A stretch of 64,000 bases of DNA from Filobasidium wieringae (Eukaryota; Basidiomycota; Tremellomycetes; Filobasidiales; Filobasidiaceae). Under the pieces are notes generated by a model. It saw nothing but the letters and a program-made list of their open reading frames with translations, made no database searches and was not told where the DNA came from. Below, piece by piece: positions 50,560-63,555 of this stretch (position 1 is its first letter; every line of letters begins with the position of its first letter). The DNA is taken from the NCBI GenBank assembly GCA_001600055.1, contig BCIV01000006.1, forward strand, positions 124,001 to 188,000, written 5' to 3'. A program made the translations under genes and the position numbers.

Positions 50560-51257
50560 TTTATGGTAGCCATGTAAATATTATAACCATGCGTACATGG
50601 ATGCTTCTACGACGACGACGGCGATTATTCGCAGTCAGATGGCGAAAAGCCTAAACCGTCCCCATTTCCAACCGCCTGTCAAGCATCACAAAGCGTTACA
50701 GACTAGCTACGTCCGAGAAGTACGCCAATGGTCCGCTTGAGATCATGCCACCGGTTCATCCTGTATTCAGATACGGACATCTGCCAGCGCCTAAGTAGCG
50801 AGCTAGAAAGACATTGTACCCAGGGGTGTCTTTGCTGTCTCAGATGTTTCACGCTTCAAGCCGTGATTCGAGTTTCACAGACCGATTCGTGAGGTGGTTG
50901 GCCAAGCAATACATTCAATGTCTTACTACGAGAAGATCCAACGGGAACCCTGTTGGTCACGTCAAGCAAGCGCAGATATCTCCTCGACGAACACTCCAGG
51001 TTCCAGAACATCGTTGTCGAGACTGTACTGCTTTTTTAAGAATACGACTCCGTATAAAACCGAGCGGTTGCAGGTTGATCCGGTCAAGTGTATGGAGACC
51101 AGTCAGGCAAAGTGCACGCTAGAGTTCAAATCCATGATTCAAATCGTCTTACATCATCACCACACGTTCTGTCGCATACAATGACATCCCATGTCCCGTG
51201 TCCCATGTCCCATGTCCCATGTCCCATCTCCCATCTCTCGAACCTCGACGACCTCTT
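50560..51257. other. Convergent intergenic region with a tandem repeat
   Basis: These 698 nt lie between two 3' ends. The heptamer repeat at 51186-51233 is listed separately. Overlapping open frames on the plus strand here have no motifs and run through the repeat. Confidence 0.5.
51186..51233 (+). repeat. Tandem heptamer repeat, unit near CCCATGT
   Basis: About six to seven imperfect copies of a 7-bp unit (CCCATGT, with CCCGTGT and CCCATCT variants). It is a minisatellite-like tract just past the complex I subunit gene's 3' end. Confidence 0.75.
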
Positions 51258-52124
51258 CTACTTCAATTCAGGCAAAGCAGCATCGTTCTTCACTACCAAG
51301 TCCGAGAGGTCCACACTGGCCCCGACGGGTTTACGGTGAGGGGGAAGGGTATCGAAGAATCTATATCCGCAACAACGTAGTAAAGATCATCAGTACCGGA
51401 CGAAAAAGGGGATAGGTAGAAATTCGATCCAGAATCAAGAAGGATACGTGTGAAGTGACTTACGCAGGATCTTTTAATCGGTAAACTCGAGGTCTCTCCG
51501 CTTCCTGGAATAACAACCTGTTCTCCGCGCTCTTCACGGTGAGCTCTAGATGTTTTTGGTTCCTCTCCGTCCATACGCTCGCGGGAGTGGTGAGGTTCTT
51601 GAGTTGTTTGGTCAACCAGGGGAGGTCCTTGTCTGTGGAAGAGGCCGAGGTGGATGGGGAGAGAGGAGCGGGGGAGGGGGAGGGCAAGAAGGTGATCAGG
51701 CCTAGGAGGAGGGTGCTTGCGATCAAGGTGTTACGCCAGGTTGGGTTGAGGAAGGCTAGAGGAGGTAGGAATCGAGAATTCGAGTCAGCCTTGCGTTTCA
51801 AGAAGGTGTTTTTGATTGAAATGCGGAAGAGATGGAGAGCGGTATGGATTTATATAACCGGGTTGAAGTCCTTTCTGGATAACGTATGACGTATCTATAC
51901 GACCTTTCTTATCCTGGGCTTCCTCCTGGAACGATGTAAGGTTTTCTCGACTCACATTCTTTAGTGTACACGTTAGGATCCTCAGGTCCAGCCGCATGTC
52001 CGTGCCCGTGATGATCGTCATGTCCAGCAGCAGCCTTGACCGCAGAAGAGGTGTTGATGGAACGCCTAGCCTGTCGGGCCAAGGAGGTGGCGAAGGTTCG
52101 TTGACTGAGGATGGTACGGTTCAT
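51258..52124 (-). CDS. Mitochondrial complex I accessory subunit (fungal NDUFB11/ESSS-like)
   Basis: Three exons, 52124-51956, 51755-51464 and 51360-51258, give 187 aa. The N-terminus (MNRTILSQRTFATSLARQAR) is a good mitochondrial presequence with no acidic residues. It is followed by a His-rich patch (GHDDHHGHGHAAGPED), typical of the matrix side. A single membrane helix TLIASTLLLGLITFLP is preceded by FLNPTWRN. Then come LPWLTKQLKNLTTPASVW, RNQKH and a tail with PVGASVDLSDLVVKND. This order resembles the single-helix supernumerary subunit of fungal NADH:ubiquinone oxidoreductase. The intermediate exon includes 30 low-complexity Ser/Pro/Ala residues after the helix, longer than I would expect. 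Introns are 200 and 103 nt. A complex I identity is likely but not certain; other single-helix inner-membrane proteins could look alike. Confidence 0.62.
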
Positions 52125-52388
52125 TTCTGTCTATGCTATCAATATGGTAAGGGGAGTATCGATGAGAGTGAGACAGACGTCATGGTGAATCTAGATTGAG
52201 AGGTTGACCATTGGATCATCATCCATGTTAGGTCAAGCCCCTAAACGTATAAGTCAACCAAATGGAAGCGCACGGAACCGAGATTTGCGCTTGTGGAATA
52301 GGGGAACTAGCTATCTCAAGATATGTCTGATCACTTTCAAACTCTCGGAATGTTTACAACAATTTCGATTTCAAGGCTGAACTGCAGC

Positions 52389-54761
52389 ATGAAATCGTCA
52401 AATAAAGTAGCAATTCTACTGAAATCATACCCTCGTCTACGCACCCGCTCTCATTTCCCGCATCTCTCTCAGCCAACTCGTTGGACCAGCAACAACGCCC
52501 TTCTTCAAGAAGAAGAAGATCCTCAACTCAAGTTCAGCGAGGCTTCTTTATCCCAAACAACCCATATACCTCAACAAGAATCAGAATCAGACCTCTTTCT
52601 AGAATCAGAAGATGAAGAATACCTCCGTGTCGTTCTCCCTCAAAGAGAACCAAGCCCCATAGTGATCCCCTGGCCAACTCTCCTCACCCCCGCTCATCCC
52701 GCTCAACCCGTACCAGGTGCCCACAAGGGGGAAAAGGTCTCTTACCTCCCTTCAACCGCTACAACCTCTCTTTCCGCACTAAAAGCATCATCCCTAACGA
52801 ATTCAGGGAAATTCGTGATCAAACATCCCTGCGATGTATTGCACGAATCCGTTCGAACGAAGAACTGGATGGATGCGGATAAACTCCTCTTTGACCTGGA
52901 AGCACTTCATATCACCATAAGACCCGATCCAATCTATCTTTCCGGAGCTACTAGGCTCTTGGAGGAGATAACCACGTATAGGAAATCTAAAACCCTGGAT
53001 CCGAAGATGATGGACCAGATGGAGAATTCGAAAACTCTTGCGATACAGTATTTGAAACATCATCCCGGTGGAGAGAAATTCCGAACGAAACTGCCTAAAG
53101 ACCTTATCAAGGAATTTCAACCCCTCATCACGGCCCTTTACGTGAACAATCATATTTCAGATTCAGGATTTATGGAAAGACTATTCCATTTGTTCATTCA
53201 AAAGAAGATATTCGAGTGTTTAGTGAAAGGTGGGGTTTTTAGTTGGCACATCAGGAACCAAGATGCACAGAAGGGTTGGGTGATGATGAATGATTTGATC
53301 GAGATGATGGTCGCGCAGGAAACCTCATTACCTTCTTCTACCACTACTACCTCACCTTCCTCTAGCTCGTCCGGATCGAAAAGGAACAGTCTCCGGGAAA
53401 TAAGAGGTTCGGCATTCCGCTTACGCAACCTGCACCTTCGTACCCTTATCACTCGTACTCTCCACCTCACCCAACCAAACATCCCCACGTCGACCTCCGG
53501 CTTGAAATCAAGAGAAGAACACCTCAAACACTTGAACTTCGTTAAGGAAGTTTATCTTGCTGGACTGAAGCGGGGTGTGCCTTGGGAGAAGAGTACCAAG
53601 TTGGGGATGAGGGAGGTTTTGACCCTTACGAAGGAATTGGAAGGGAATGATGAGGCCTCCCCTACAACAAAAGGGGGATTAAACGAGGTTGAATTCCTTC
53701 GAAACGCGCTTGCAAGGAAATCCGTGGAGGAGGAGGTGACAGGGAGACAAATCCTTCAAACAGCTCACCGAGGAGCCACACAGCGGATCGGGGAGATCAC
53801 ACAAGTCATTTTGAAATTAGAACGATCCGGACGAGGAAACCTATTAAGACGCCTAGCAGGGAGGTTCATCGAACTTGTTCCTGTTAGTCCCAAAGAATGG
53901 GCGAGTTTACCCAAAAAGAACATCTTCCCTTGGAAGACGAACAATACAACCCGAGCGGTTTGGGTCTTAGCGAGGATGGCTGGGTTAGAGGAAGAAGGAA
54001 GGACGGGGGAAGCGTTGGGGTTGTTTCAGAGGGAATATTACTGTCCGGCTAGTATGACGTTGCAAGGGTTTTCGTTGCGATCACCTGTCAGAGCACCAGT
54101 GGGGTTGGGGGAGGACTCGACTACTGGCGGGTTTAGCGCAGGGCAGAAAAAGATGGCTCCTAACAAACAAGCGATCACTCAGTATTACAAGATGGCCCTC
54201 GTAAACCTCGCCGAACCGACACCTGACTCACAGATAGCCCTGTGGAATCAATACCTAGGCAATTCGAACGATTCGGAATTAGACTTGGTAGACGAGGCGG
54301 GAAACATACCTTTCACTCTCGCTCTGCTTCGTACCGCAGGTCCGATTATTGCCCAGAATCGTCTGATGGAGATGAAAGCCAGCGGTTGGAAAGTCGGCGT
54401 TCAGAGTTGGACTGCAGTGGCTACTGAATTTGCCAAGAAAGGGTACACCAGGCGCGCTTTTCGAATCTTACAAGATCATCGGTCAAGGGCAAAGGAGGAG
54501 TTGGTTAACAAGCCACGTGAACTCAACACGCTCAAAGCGACTAGAACTCGTCGATTGCAAGTCGCTGCGGAGAATAGACGCATGTTTCTGAGCGTCACTG
54601 CTATGTACTTCCGGACGGGACGATCTAACCGTGCCAAGGAGGTTCTGAGCATGATGAATGGAGGAACCTCTGGGCGGGCGATTCGCTACCGCAGAGCATG
54701 GACGTTCAGGCGAGATAGGCGCAAACTGAAGGAACAAGCCGCAGAGGGACAGGAGGCTTAG
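52389..54761 (+). CDS. Large intronless, probably mitochondrial helical-repeat protein of unknown function
   Basis: A single uninterrupted frame of 790 codons from the ATG at 52389. In-frame ATGs at 52323 and 52350 would lengthen it by 22 or 13 residues. The N-terminus (SSNKVAILLKSYPRLRTRSH) is basic, lacks acidic residues and fits a mitochondrial presequence. The body is rich in amphipathic helices (DVLHESVRTKNWMDADKLLF, LHLRTLITRTLHLTQ, RAFRILQDHRSRAKE) in the manner of pentatricopeptide or TPR proteins, but I see no clean repeat register. The C-terminal 120 residues are strongly basic (RRAWTFRRDRRKLKEQ), suggesting RNA contact. It is the largest gene here without introns, in a region where nearly every other gene is spliced. 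A role in mitochondrial RNA handling is a guess. Confidence 0.7.
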   Translation: MKSSNKVAILLKSYPRLRTRSHFPHLSQPTRWTSNNALLQEEEDPQLKFSEASLSQTTHIPQQESESDLFLESEDEEYLRVVLPQREPSPIVIPWPTLLTPAHPAQPVPGAHKGEKVSYLPSTATTSLSALKASSLTNSGKFVIKHPCDVLHESVRTKNWMDADKLLFDLEALHITIRPDPIYLSGATRLLEEITTYRKSKTLDPKMMDQMENSKTLAIQYLKHHPGGEKFRTKLPKDLIKEFQPLITALYVNNHISDSGFMERLFHLFIQKKIFECLVKGGVFSWHIRNQDAQKGWVMMNDLIEMMVAQETSLPSSTTTTSPSSSSSGSKRNSLREIRGSAFRLRNLHLRTLITRTLHLTQPNIPTSTSGLKSREEHLKHLNFVKEVYLAGLKRGVPWEKSTKLGMREVLTLTKELEGNDEASPTTKGGLNEVEFLRNALARKSVEEEVTGRQILQTAHRGATQRIGEITQVILKLERSGRGNLLRRLAGRFIELVPVSPKEWASLPKKNIFPWKTNNTTRAVWVLARMAGLEEEGRTGEALGLFQREYYCPASMTLQGFSLRSPVRAPVGLGEDSTTGGFSAGQKKMAPNKQAITQYYKMALVNLAEPTPDSQIALWNQYLGNSNDSELDLVDEAGNIPFTLALLRTAGPIIAQNRLMEMKASGWKVGVQSWTAVATEFAKKGYTRRAFRILQDHRSRAKEELVNKPRELNTLKATRTRRLQVAAENRRMFLSVTAMYFRTGRSNRAKEVLSMMNGGTSGRAIRYRRAWTFRRDRRKLKEQAAEGQEA

Positions 54762-54858
54762 CTTTGTCACCATCTGAACCTGTACTGGACAGTCGCGTCG
54801 ATGCTCTTAAACATACACCGTTGCAACCAGATACAATTCGCCAGATGCGGGTCCGCGT

Positions 54859-55683
54859 TCACCAAAATTCAGTGCCTCTTGCTGAGAATGAGACAAGGTG
54901 ATCAATCTGGGCAAGGGTCTGGCATCTTATCCGGGAACACTCACCACCTTTCATCTTGCCCACAATTCCCTTGTGAACCCAGCCTCCATAGAAATCTCTG
55001 TAAGAGCATATGTGATCAACGATCATCTCGTTTTACCTGGCGACATTTAGCATACCCTTCTTGGGGTACGACGATCTCCCCATCAACCTCGCATTTCCAC
55101 CCTGCTTTCTGCCCTTGCCTAGCACTTGTTTGACTTGAACTCGCGTAAAAACTCAAATGATCTTTGATAGGTAGAAAGCCTTTTGTAGGGCTCTCGTACG
55201 TCCATATTCTGTTCTCAATCTTGGATTCATTACCGGGAGGCTGGAAAGTGAAGTACGAAGCATTGCCTTTCCATTCGCAAAATGAATGCTTGTGTGTCTT
55301 CTTGATCTGGTTGGGATCGACGAGACTGCTCGGCGGAAGGTAGTAGGTGGGTGGGTGGCTATTGATCAGGACTTCAGCAGCAGAACCTTGTGGCGAGAGG
55401 TTCTTTTATCTTCACCTAGTTTCCAGAACCCTATATGCTGAATGAGTATCGGCAATCACTGTCTCCTGTCCCGCCATGTCTACCCAGATCACACGCAGAT
55501 GCCTGAAGTTAGAAACGTCGTCAGCTTTATCTCGACCTCCTTGTGCGCTTCATTAACAAACCTTTGCGTCTTCTCCAAAGCAGGAGGACTGTAGATGTGT
55601 CAAGGGCTTCAATGCTATCTCCCTTGCATCGTACACGGCGGAACGACTGACCGCGGGTAGTCCCAAACATTCTCGTCCGGCAT
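54859..55683 (-). CDS. DUF427-domain protein
   Basis: Six exons: 55683-55652, 55588-55562, 55502-55416, 55358-55056, 54997-54945 and 54881-54859, giving 174 aa. The sequence follows the DUF427 family from end to end: WDYPRPP at the start, RVIWVDMAGQETVIADT, ALRVLET-like YRVLETSHPPTYYLPP, FCEWKGNASYFTF, WTYESPTKGFLPIKDHLSFY, CEVDGEIVVPQEGDFYGGWV, and a final KGARGTEFW where the family often ends KGGPGTxxW. DUF427 proteins are small beta-rich proteins common in bacteria and fungi; their role is unknown, although a nucleotidyltransferase-like fold has been suggested. None of these exons forms a long frame alone, so the gene is easy to miss. Introns are 57-63 nt. All catalytic claims are open. 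Confidence 0.82.
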
Positions 55684-56025
55684 GGCGGTTGTGATCGATC
55701 GTTTGATGGGACTCGAGCAGCTTCGTTCGAAATTGGATAATAGATTGATGGCCGTCCTATGAGACAGTCTGTACATGAAGCGCTCTATGTAGGGTGCATG
55801 TGCTTGACAGTCATCTAGATCTAGAATGTCTAGATAGGCTCGTAATCGCTGCATCTCGCAGACTGTCGATCGATCACCGTCGATAGCATGCCATGCCGTA
55901 AAGACGTGACGAAGCGGCGGCCGTTCTTCTAACAAACTGACATGTGACATGATGTACCAGATACAACCGTAGACGATGATGTGCAGAATAGTGGATACAT
56001 TATTACTTGAAGTAGGTGTCAATGA

Positions 56026-59635
<3,610 letters not shown>

Positions 59636-59823
59636 CCCGCTTCGCCGGCGGTGTACCAGATGGACATACATTGGAAGCCCTAGATCGGATGGTTGATACG
59701 CCTAGCGAGCTTGTCTAAAGTTTTGGCTTGTCCAGAGTTGAGCAACACAGAAAACGACGCTCCATCTCTTTTCGATTCTATTTCATAACCACATGCAATA
59801 GCCTACAAAACTGCAAACCTCCC

Positions 59824-61607
59824 TTACTCATGCTTCACCTTCACTGCAATCGCCTTCTTGCTAGCGATACTCATATCCATCCTCTTGACTATCCAGTAGA
59901 GAGAGAACGCGAACAAGCAAGCGATCGAGACGGTCATTGGTTTCTGTAGGTTGGCATAGAATGGGTAGGTATAGGTAATCTAATTGCGTGGAGAAACATC
60001 GAATAAGAAATTGGGACCAATCGAGTAGTAGACAAGGCGACTTACGTAGATGTCCTGTTCGTGTGATTCCGCCGCGAACTTTTTGGAAATAGTGACTCTA
60101 GGACGACCAGTTGAGTCTAGATAGGTCTTGTGAGTTGAATGCTCGATGGCATCAACTGGGAAAGGTGCGACAACTTGGACGTCCCTACAGAACGATAAGA
60201 TTCCGCGTAAGGACGTATTCTGAGGCTCCAGAGGCTCTAAACGACTCACTTGGCTCCTTCGGGGAGGGTGACGATCAACTTGGCATCATCGACGACAACG
60301 CCTCTAAGTCCTGTCAAAAACGGAACAGCCAGAATCTTCTTGTCCCCTCCGAGGCTCTTAAGCCACTCGCTAAGCTGAACATCCCACCCGACAGTAATCT
60401 CGTGCTTCCATCCTCCGAGTAATGGGAATCGGGGGCTGAGCTCTAAGATGGCTTTCCCACCTTTTGGAGGGGAGGGGCGGAAATGTGAAGTAGAAATGTT
60501 TCCGGTGTTGTCGTAGTAGTAAGGTCGGACGGCACCAGCGGTCAAGGGGTAGGTCAATTCGCGCATGACTTGAGCAGGAAACTCTGGTCGATACTGCGCG
60601 GCCATCAAATCAATTTTACGGAACTGTCCTTTGAGCCTGTGACGCAGCATCCGATGATCAGTCTCGTACCTATTTACATCTATTCAAAGAGGAAGGTGCA
60701 ACTCACTTAGGTCCAGCATTTCGCAATAAGATCTTATCCTCGAAGTTCAAGTTTCCTGCCCATGCGCCAATCTCCACGAACCGTCTCAACTCCTCGATAG
60801 CTAAGACCGGTTCGCTGGTATCGTAATGGACGCTCAAAGCATGCTTCTTCACTTTGGACGAAGCGGTAATGCTAGCTGGGACCTCCCGGTATGGGCCTAG
60901 ATTGAGCGAGGAACCGGTCAACTTGAACCCGAGAGAGGTGGATTCGGAAGGAAGGAAAGTGGTTGGGGTCTTGCTGTGGGAGAGGATCTTTCTCGGCGCG
61001 CTGCGAGGAGGTTGGCTAATGAGTATCGCACACGACTTTATCGGAAAAATGATAGTAGGACTAACCGGTACTTGATTGACATCTTCTTGGTAGGATACGC
61101 AGTGACTGGCCAAGTATCATTTGTAGAATACTGCAAGAATTGTTTCTCATCCTGATCGATAGCTGCAGGAAGAGGTTTGGACTGATAGGCAAAGTACTCC
61201 GTTACGACTATCGCCAGGGTTTCATCTTTTTTGGTAAGTGTTGAAGGAACGGTAGCCACAAGAGCTCTGCAGCGACACCGATTTAGTCAGTCGGACTTGT
61301 CTTGGAGGACAAAGGTATCCTCCACCCACCCAGTTTCGCTATCGACCTCCGCATCTACCTGACCGAGTTCCTTCCCCCTCAAAGTGACTGTCCAAGCTAC
61401 AGGCCCTTCTTCTCCTTTCCTAGCTAATCCGAGCTTATAATTCCCTGGTTCATCCGTTGTAGCTCTTACGGACAAAGTGGTAGTAACGGTCGTTATCGAA
61501 CCTCCAAGTTCGTATGTACGTGTGAGGGCATCGTTTTGATAAGACGCTGGGAAAGCTCTCACGGCTGCGAGCAGGAACAAAGGCGATACGAGAGGAAACA
61601 GACGCAT
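59824..61607 (-). CDS. OST1: Oligosaccharyltransferase subunit Ost1 (ribophorin I)
   Basis: Six exons: 61607-61330, 61266-61066, 61015-60707, 60636-60250, 60184-60046 and 59979-59824, giving 489 aa. Ost1 is an ER-membrane subunit of the oligosaccharyltransferase that N-glycosylates proteins in the lumen. A signal peptide is clear (MRLFPLVSPLFLLAAVRAFP). The luminal domain has the family blocks NDALTRTYELGGSI, LVVT-like AIVVTEYFAYQSKPLPA, PTKKMSIKYR, FEDKILLRNAGPKLKGQFRK, LTYPLTAGAVRPYYYDNTGN, PRFPLLGGWKHEITVGWD, VRLPEGAK-like VTLPEGAK and VVAPFPVD. A single C-terminal membrane helix (MTVSIACLFAFSLYWIV) is followed by a short basic cytosolic tail (KKAIAVKVKHE). Introns are 50-70 nt. The gene ends 189 nt from the CUL3 start. 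The ribophorin identity is strong. Confidence 0.9.
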
Positions 61608-61914
61608 TGCTAAAGAGTTTAGCGACTCTCTGGCCGGTTACAGAACTGGACATCAGCTTCTCGGAGTTGAGCCTGTTCAAGCAGCTGCTTGACGTCCCAT
61701 TGAGTGCTGCTGCTGCGTCACGCTCCCTCTCGCATCAAAACGCATATCCATTATGATTTGATTACAACCTGCACTGACCCCTATATACAACCTCACTTGA
61801 CAAATTCACGACCATAGATCTAATCAGAGGGCCAAAGGATCTAGTTCGTCATCATCTATGCGTGAAAGTTTCAAAAGAAAGGGAAGGAAAATTAACTTCA
61901 TTTTTCGATTGAGA
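61608..61914. other. Upstream region of OST1
   Basis: These 307 nt lie between the OST1 start and the 3' end of the coiled-coil gene. No feature was supported beyond AT-rich stretches near 61740-61800. Confidence 0.5.
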
Positions 61915-63282
61915 TCAAGAACAAACTGCCTCACCTGGTAATTCCAACGAAAGATCCCCCAGCCTCCGCCCGTTCTTTCTCTTCTCGACAGAAACCGGTG
62001 TTATACTAGGTTTCACATCCTCTTCTTCTGGCGTTTGAATCAACCTCTCCGGAAGATTACGGGATTTAGGCCTGTGCCGGGCAGGTGTAGTTGTTTGTGT
62101 ACTTAGCCGGGTCGGTAAGGGGGTTGGGGTGGAGGCTGGTACGGGTTGACGAGATGGGCCGAGAGAAGAACCAGGTGTCTTCGGTCTTCTGACGTCATTA
62201 CCGATCGTTACGCTCGGAGGCGATCGATTTGATCGTTTTCCTCTCCCCGCAGAGGAAGATGAACTGGCTGTAGTCGGATGAGGAAGAGCAGGTCGTTTCC
62301 TAGAACTGGGGGTTTCTGCTGCAGAGCGAGTTCGCTTTCTTGTTTCAGAAGCGTCAGGCAGGTCCGTGGAAGCCTCAACTGCTCGTCCAGTTTGACTTTT
62401 TCTTCGGTTGATTTTATTCCCCCTCGACCTAGGCACTGGAACTTCCTCTTCTTCTGGTTCCTCCTCATGGTCATTTTGAGCACCTCCCTGCTCCATTTCC
62501 ACCTGTTCAGACTGAGCACGTACGGAGGATGATGATTCTCCTCGTTTCTCGGTGCCTAGCTCTTGTCTCCGTACGAAAGGGGGGTCGAGTTCGATATATA
62601 CTGCCGAAAATGGCTCACGACTCGAGCTCGTTGACTTGGGAAGGTTTGTCGGTGGTAGAGGAAAGATGGTGTTTGCGAGACTGGGGTATGGTTCGACGTT
62701 TTCCGTTGACAGAGGAATGGTGGAGGCAGACGAAGGGGTAAATGATTCGGGGCGAGGACCATTTGGATCAAGTCTAGATCTGCCTTCTTTCAGTCTTCTT
62801 TCCAACTCGGCAGCCATCTCCCTTCCAACCCAATCCCAAGATTGCTGAGCCATCTCTACGACTTGCACTTTCTCTTCCTCTCTTCTCTTCTTTTCCATCT
62901 CCAGCGCGCTGCGCATGTGCTCGACAACCATATCACGGCTCCGAACTGTTGCAGTCATTCCCTCTAAATCTTTCTCTAGCTCTTCTGTCCTCGCCGCCCT
63001 TCCCTTAACCCTATCAAGCTCGGCTCCCAAGACTTCCAATCTCTTCTCCTTCTCTTTCACTTTCCCCACCTCTACCCCAATCCGTTCCTCGAGTAGCTGG
63101 ATCATCTTCTTCTGAGCTAAGCATTCGTCCGTTCGAGCCATTAGATCAACTTGTAGGTCGGACAGAGCGGCTTGGAGTTCATGGTTCTCCTGAACTAGAC
63201 CACGAGATACCCAGTGAGAGACGTCTGCTTGAAGGATTTCCGTAACCGGTTGAGGTGGTGCTTTGGGACGTTTGGAAGACAT
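61915..63282 (-). CDS. Intronless coiled-coil protein of unknown function
   Basis: One exon of 455 aa starting MSSKRPKAPPQ. I do not recognise the family. Residues about 30-165 form a long charged coiled coil (QENHELQAALSDLQVDLMAR, EERIGVEVGKVKEKEKRLEV, LEMEKKRREEEKVQVVEMAQ). Residues 165-455 are Ser/Pro/Arg-rich with an acidic run (EEEPEEEEVPVP) and several basic clusters (KRTRSAAETPSSRKR, GRGKRSNRSP), which could be nuclear localisation signals. A short conserved-looking end reads KRKNGRRLGDLSLELP. An N-terminal coiled coil with a basic disordered tail is the layout of shugoshin and other centromere or spindle proteins, but no diagnostic motif was seen, so this is only a lead. It is divergent from BUB2 with 273 nt between starts. 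Confidence 0.65.
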   Translation of the reverse strand: MSSKRPKAPPQPVTEILQADVSHWVSRGLVQENHELQAALSDLQVDLMARTDECLAQKKMIQLLEERIGVEVGKVKEKEKRLEVLGAELDRVKGRAARTEELEKDLEGMTATVRSRDMVVEHMRSALEMEKKRREEEKVQVVEMAQQSWDWVGREMAAELERRLKEGRSRLDPNGPRPESFTPSSASTIPLSTENVEPYPSLANTIFPLPPTNLPKSTSSSREPFSAVYIELDPPFVRRQELGTEKRGESSSSVRAQSEQVEMEQGGAQNDHEEEPEEEEVPVPRSRGNKINRRKSQTGRAVEASTDLPDASETRKRTRSAAETPSSRKRPALPHPTTASSSSSAGRGKRSNRSPPSVTIGNDVRRPKTPGSSLGPSRQPVPASTPTPLPTRLSTQTTTPARHRPKSRNLPERLIQTPEEEDVKPSITPVSVEKRKNGRRLGDLSLELPGEAVCS

Positions 63283-63555
63283 GATTGTCGAAATGAACCG
63301 ATGGGTATGCGATCTTGTAGAGAGAATGATAGAACCAGAGGAATACCACGAATATGGTGAGAGATCTAAGAGAGTACAAGAGGATAGTGATATCGACTAA
63401 CGCGACCAAACGGGGAGGCGACGTGTATCTAGCCTTTGTTTACAATATCAGTCATCACCTCATCACCAGGACGAGATTCGTAGCTTGGAAGCACACTTTC
63501 CGGCTTTGTTTCGATACAGTCACGACCGATTATCCCCCTTCGCCAGTGACCAAAA

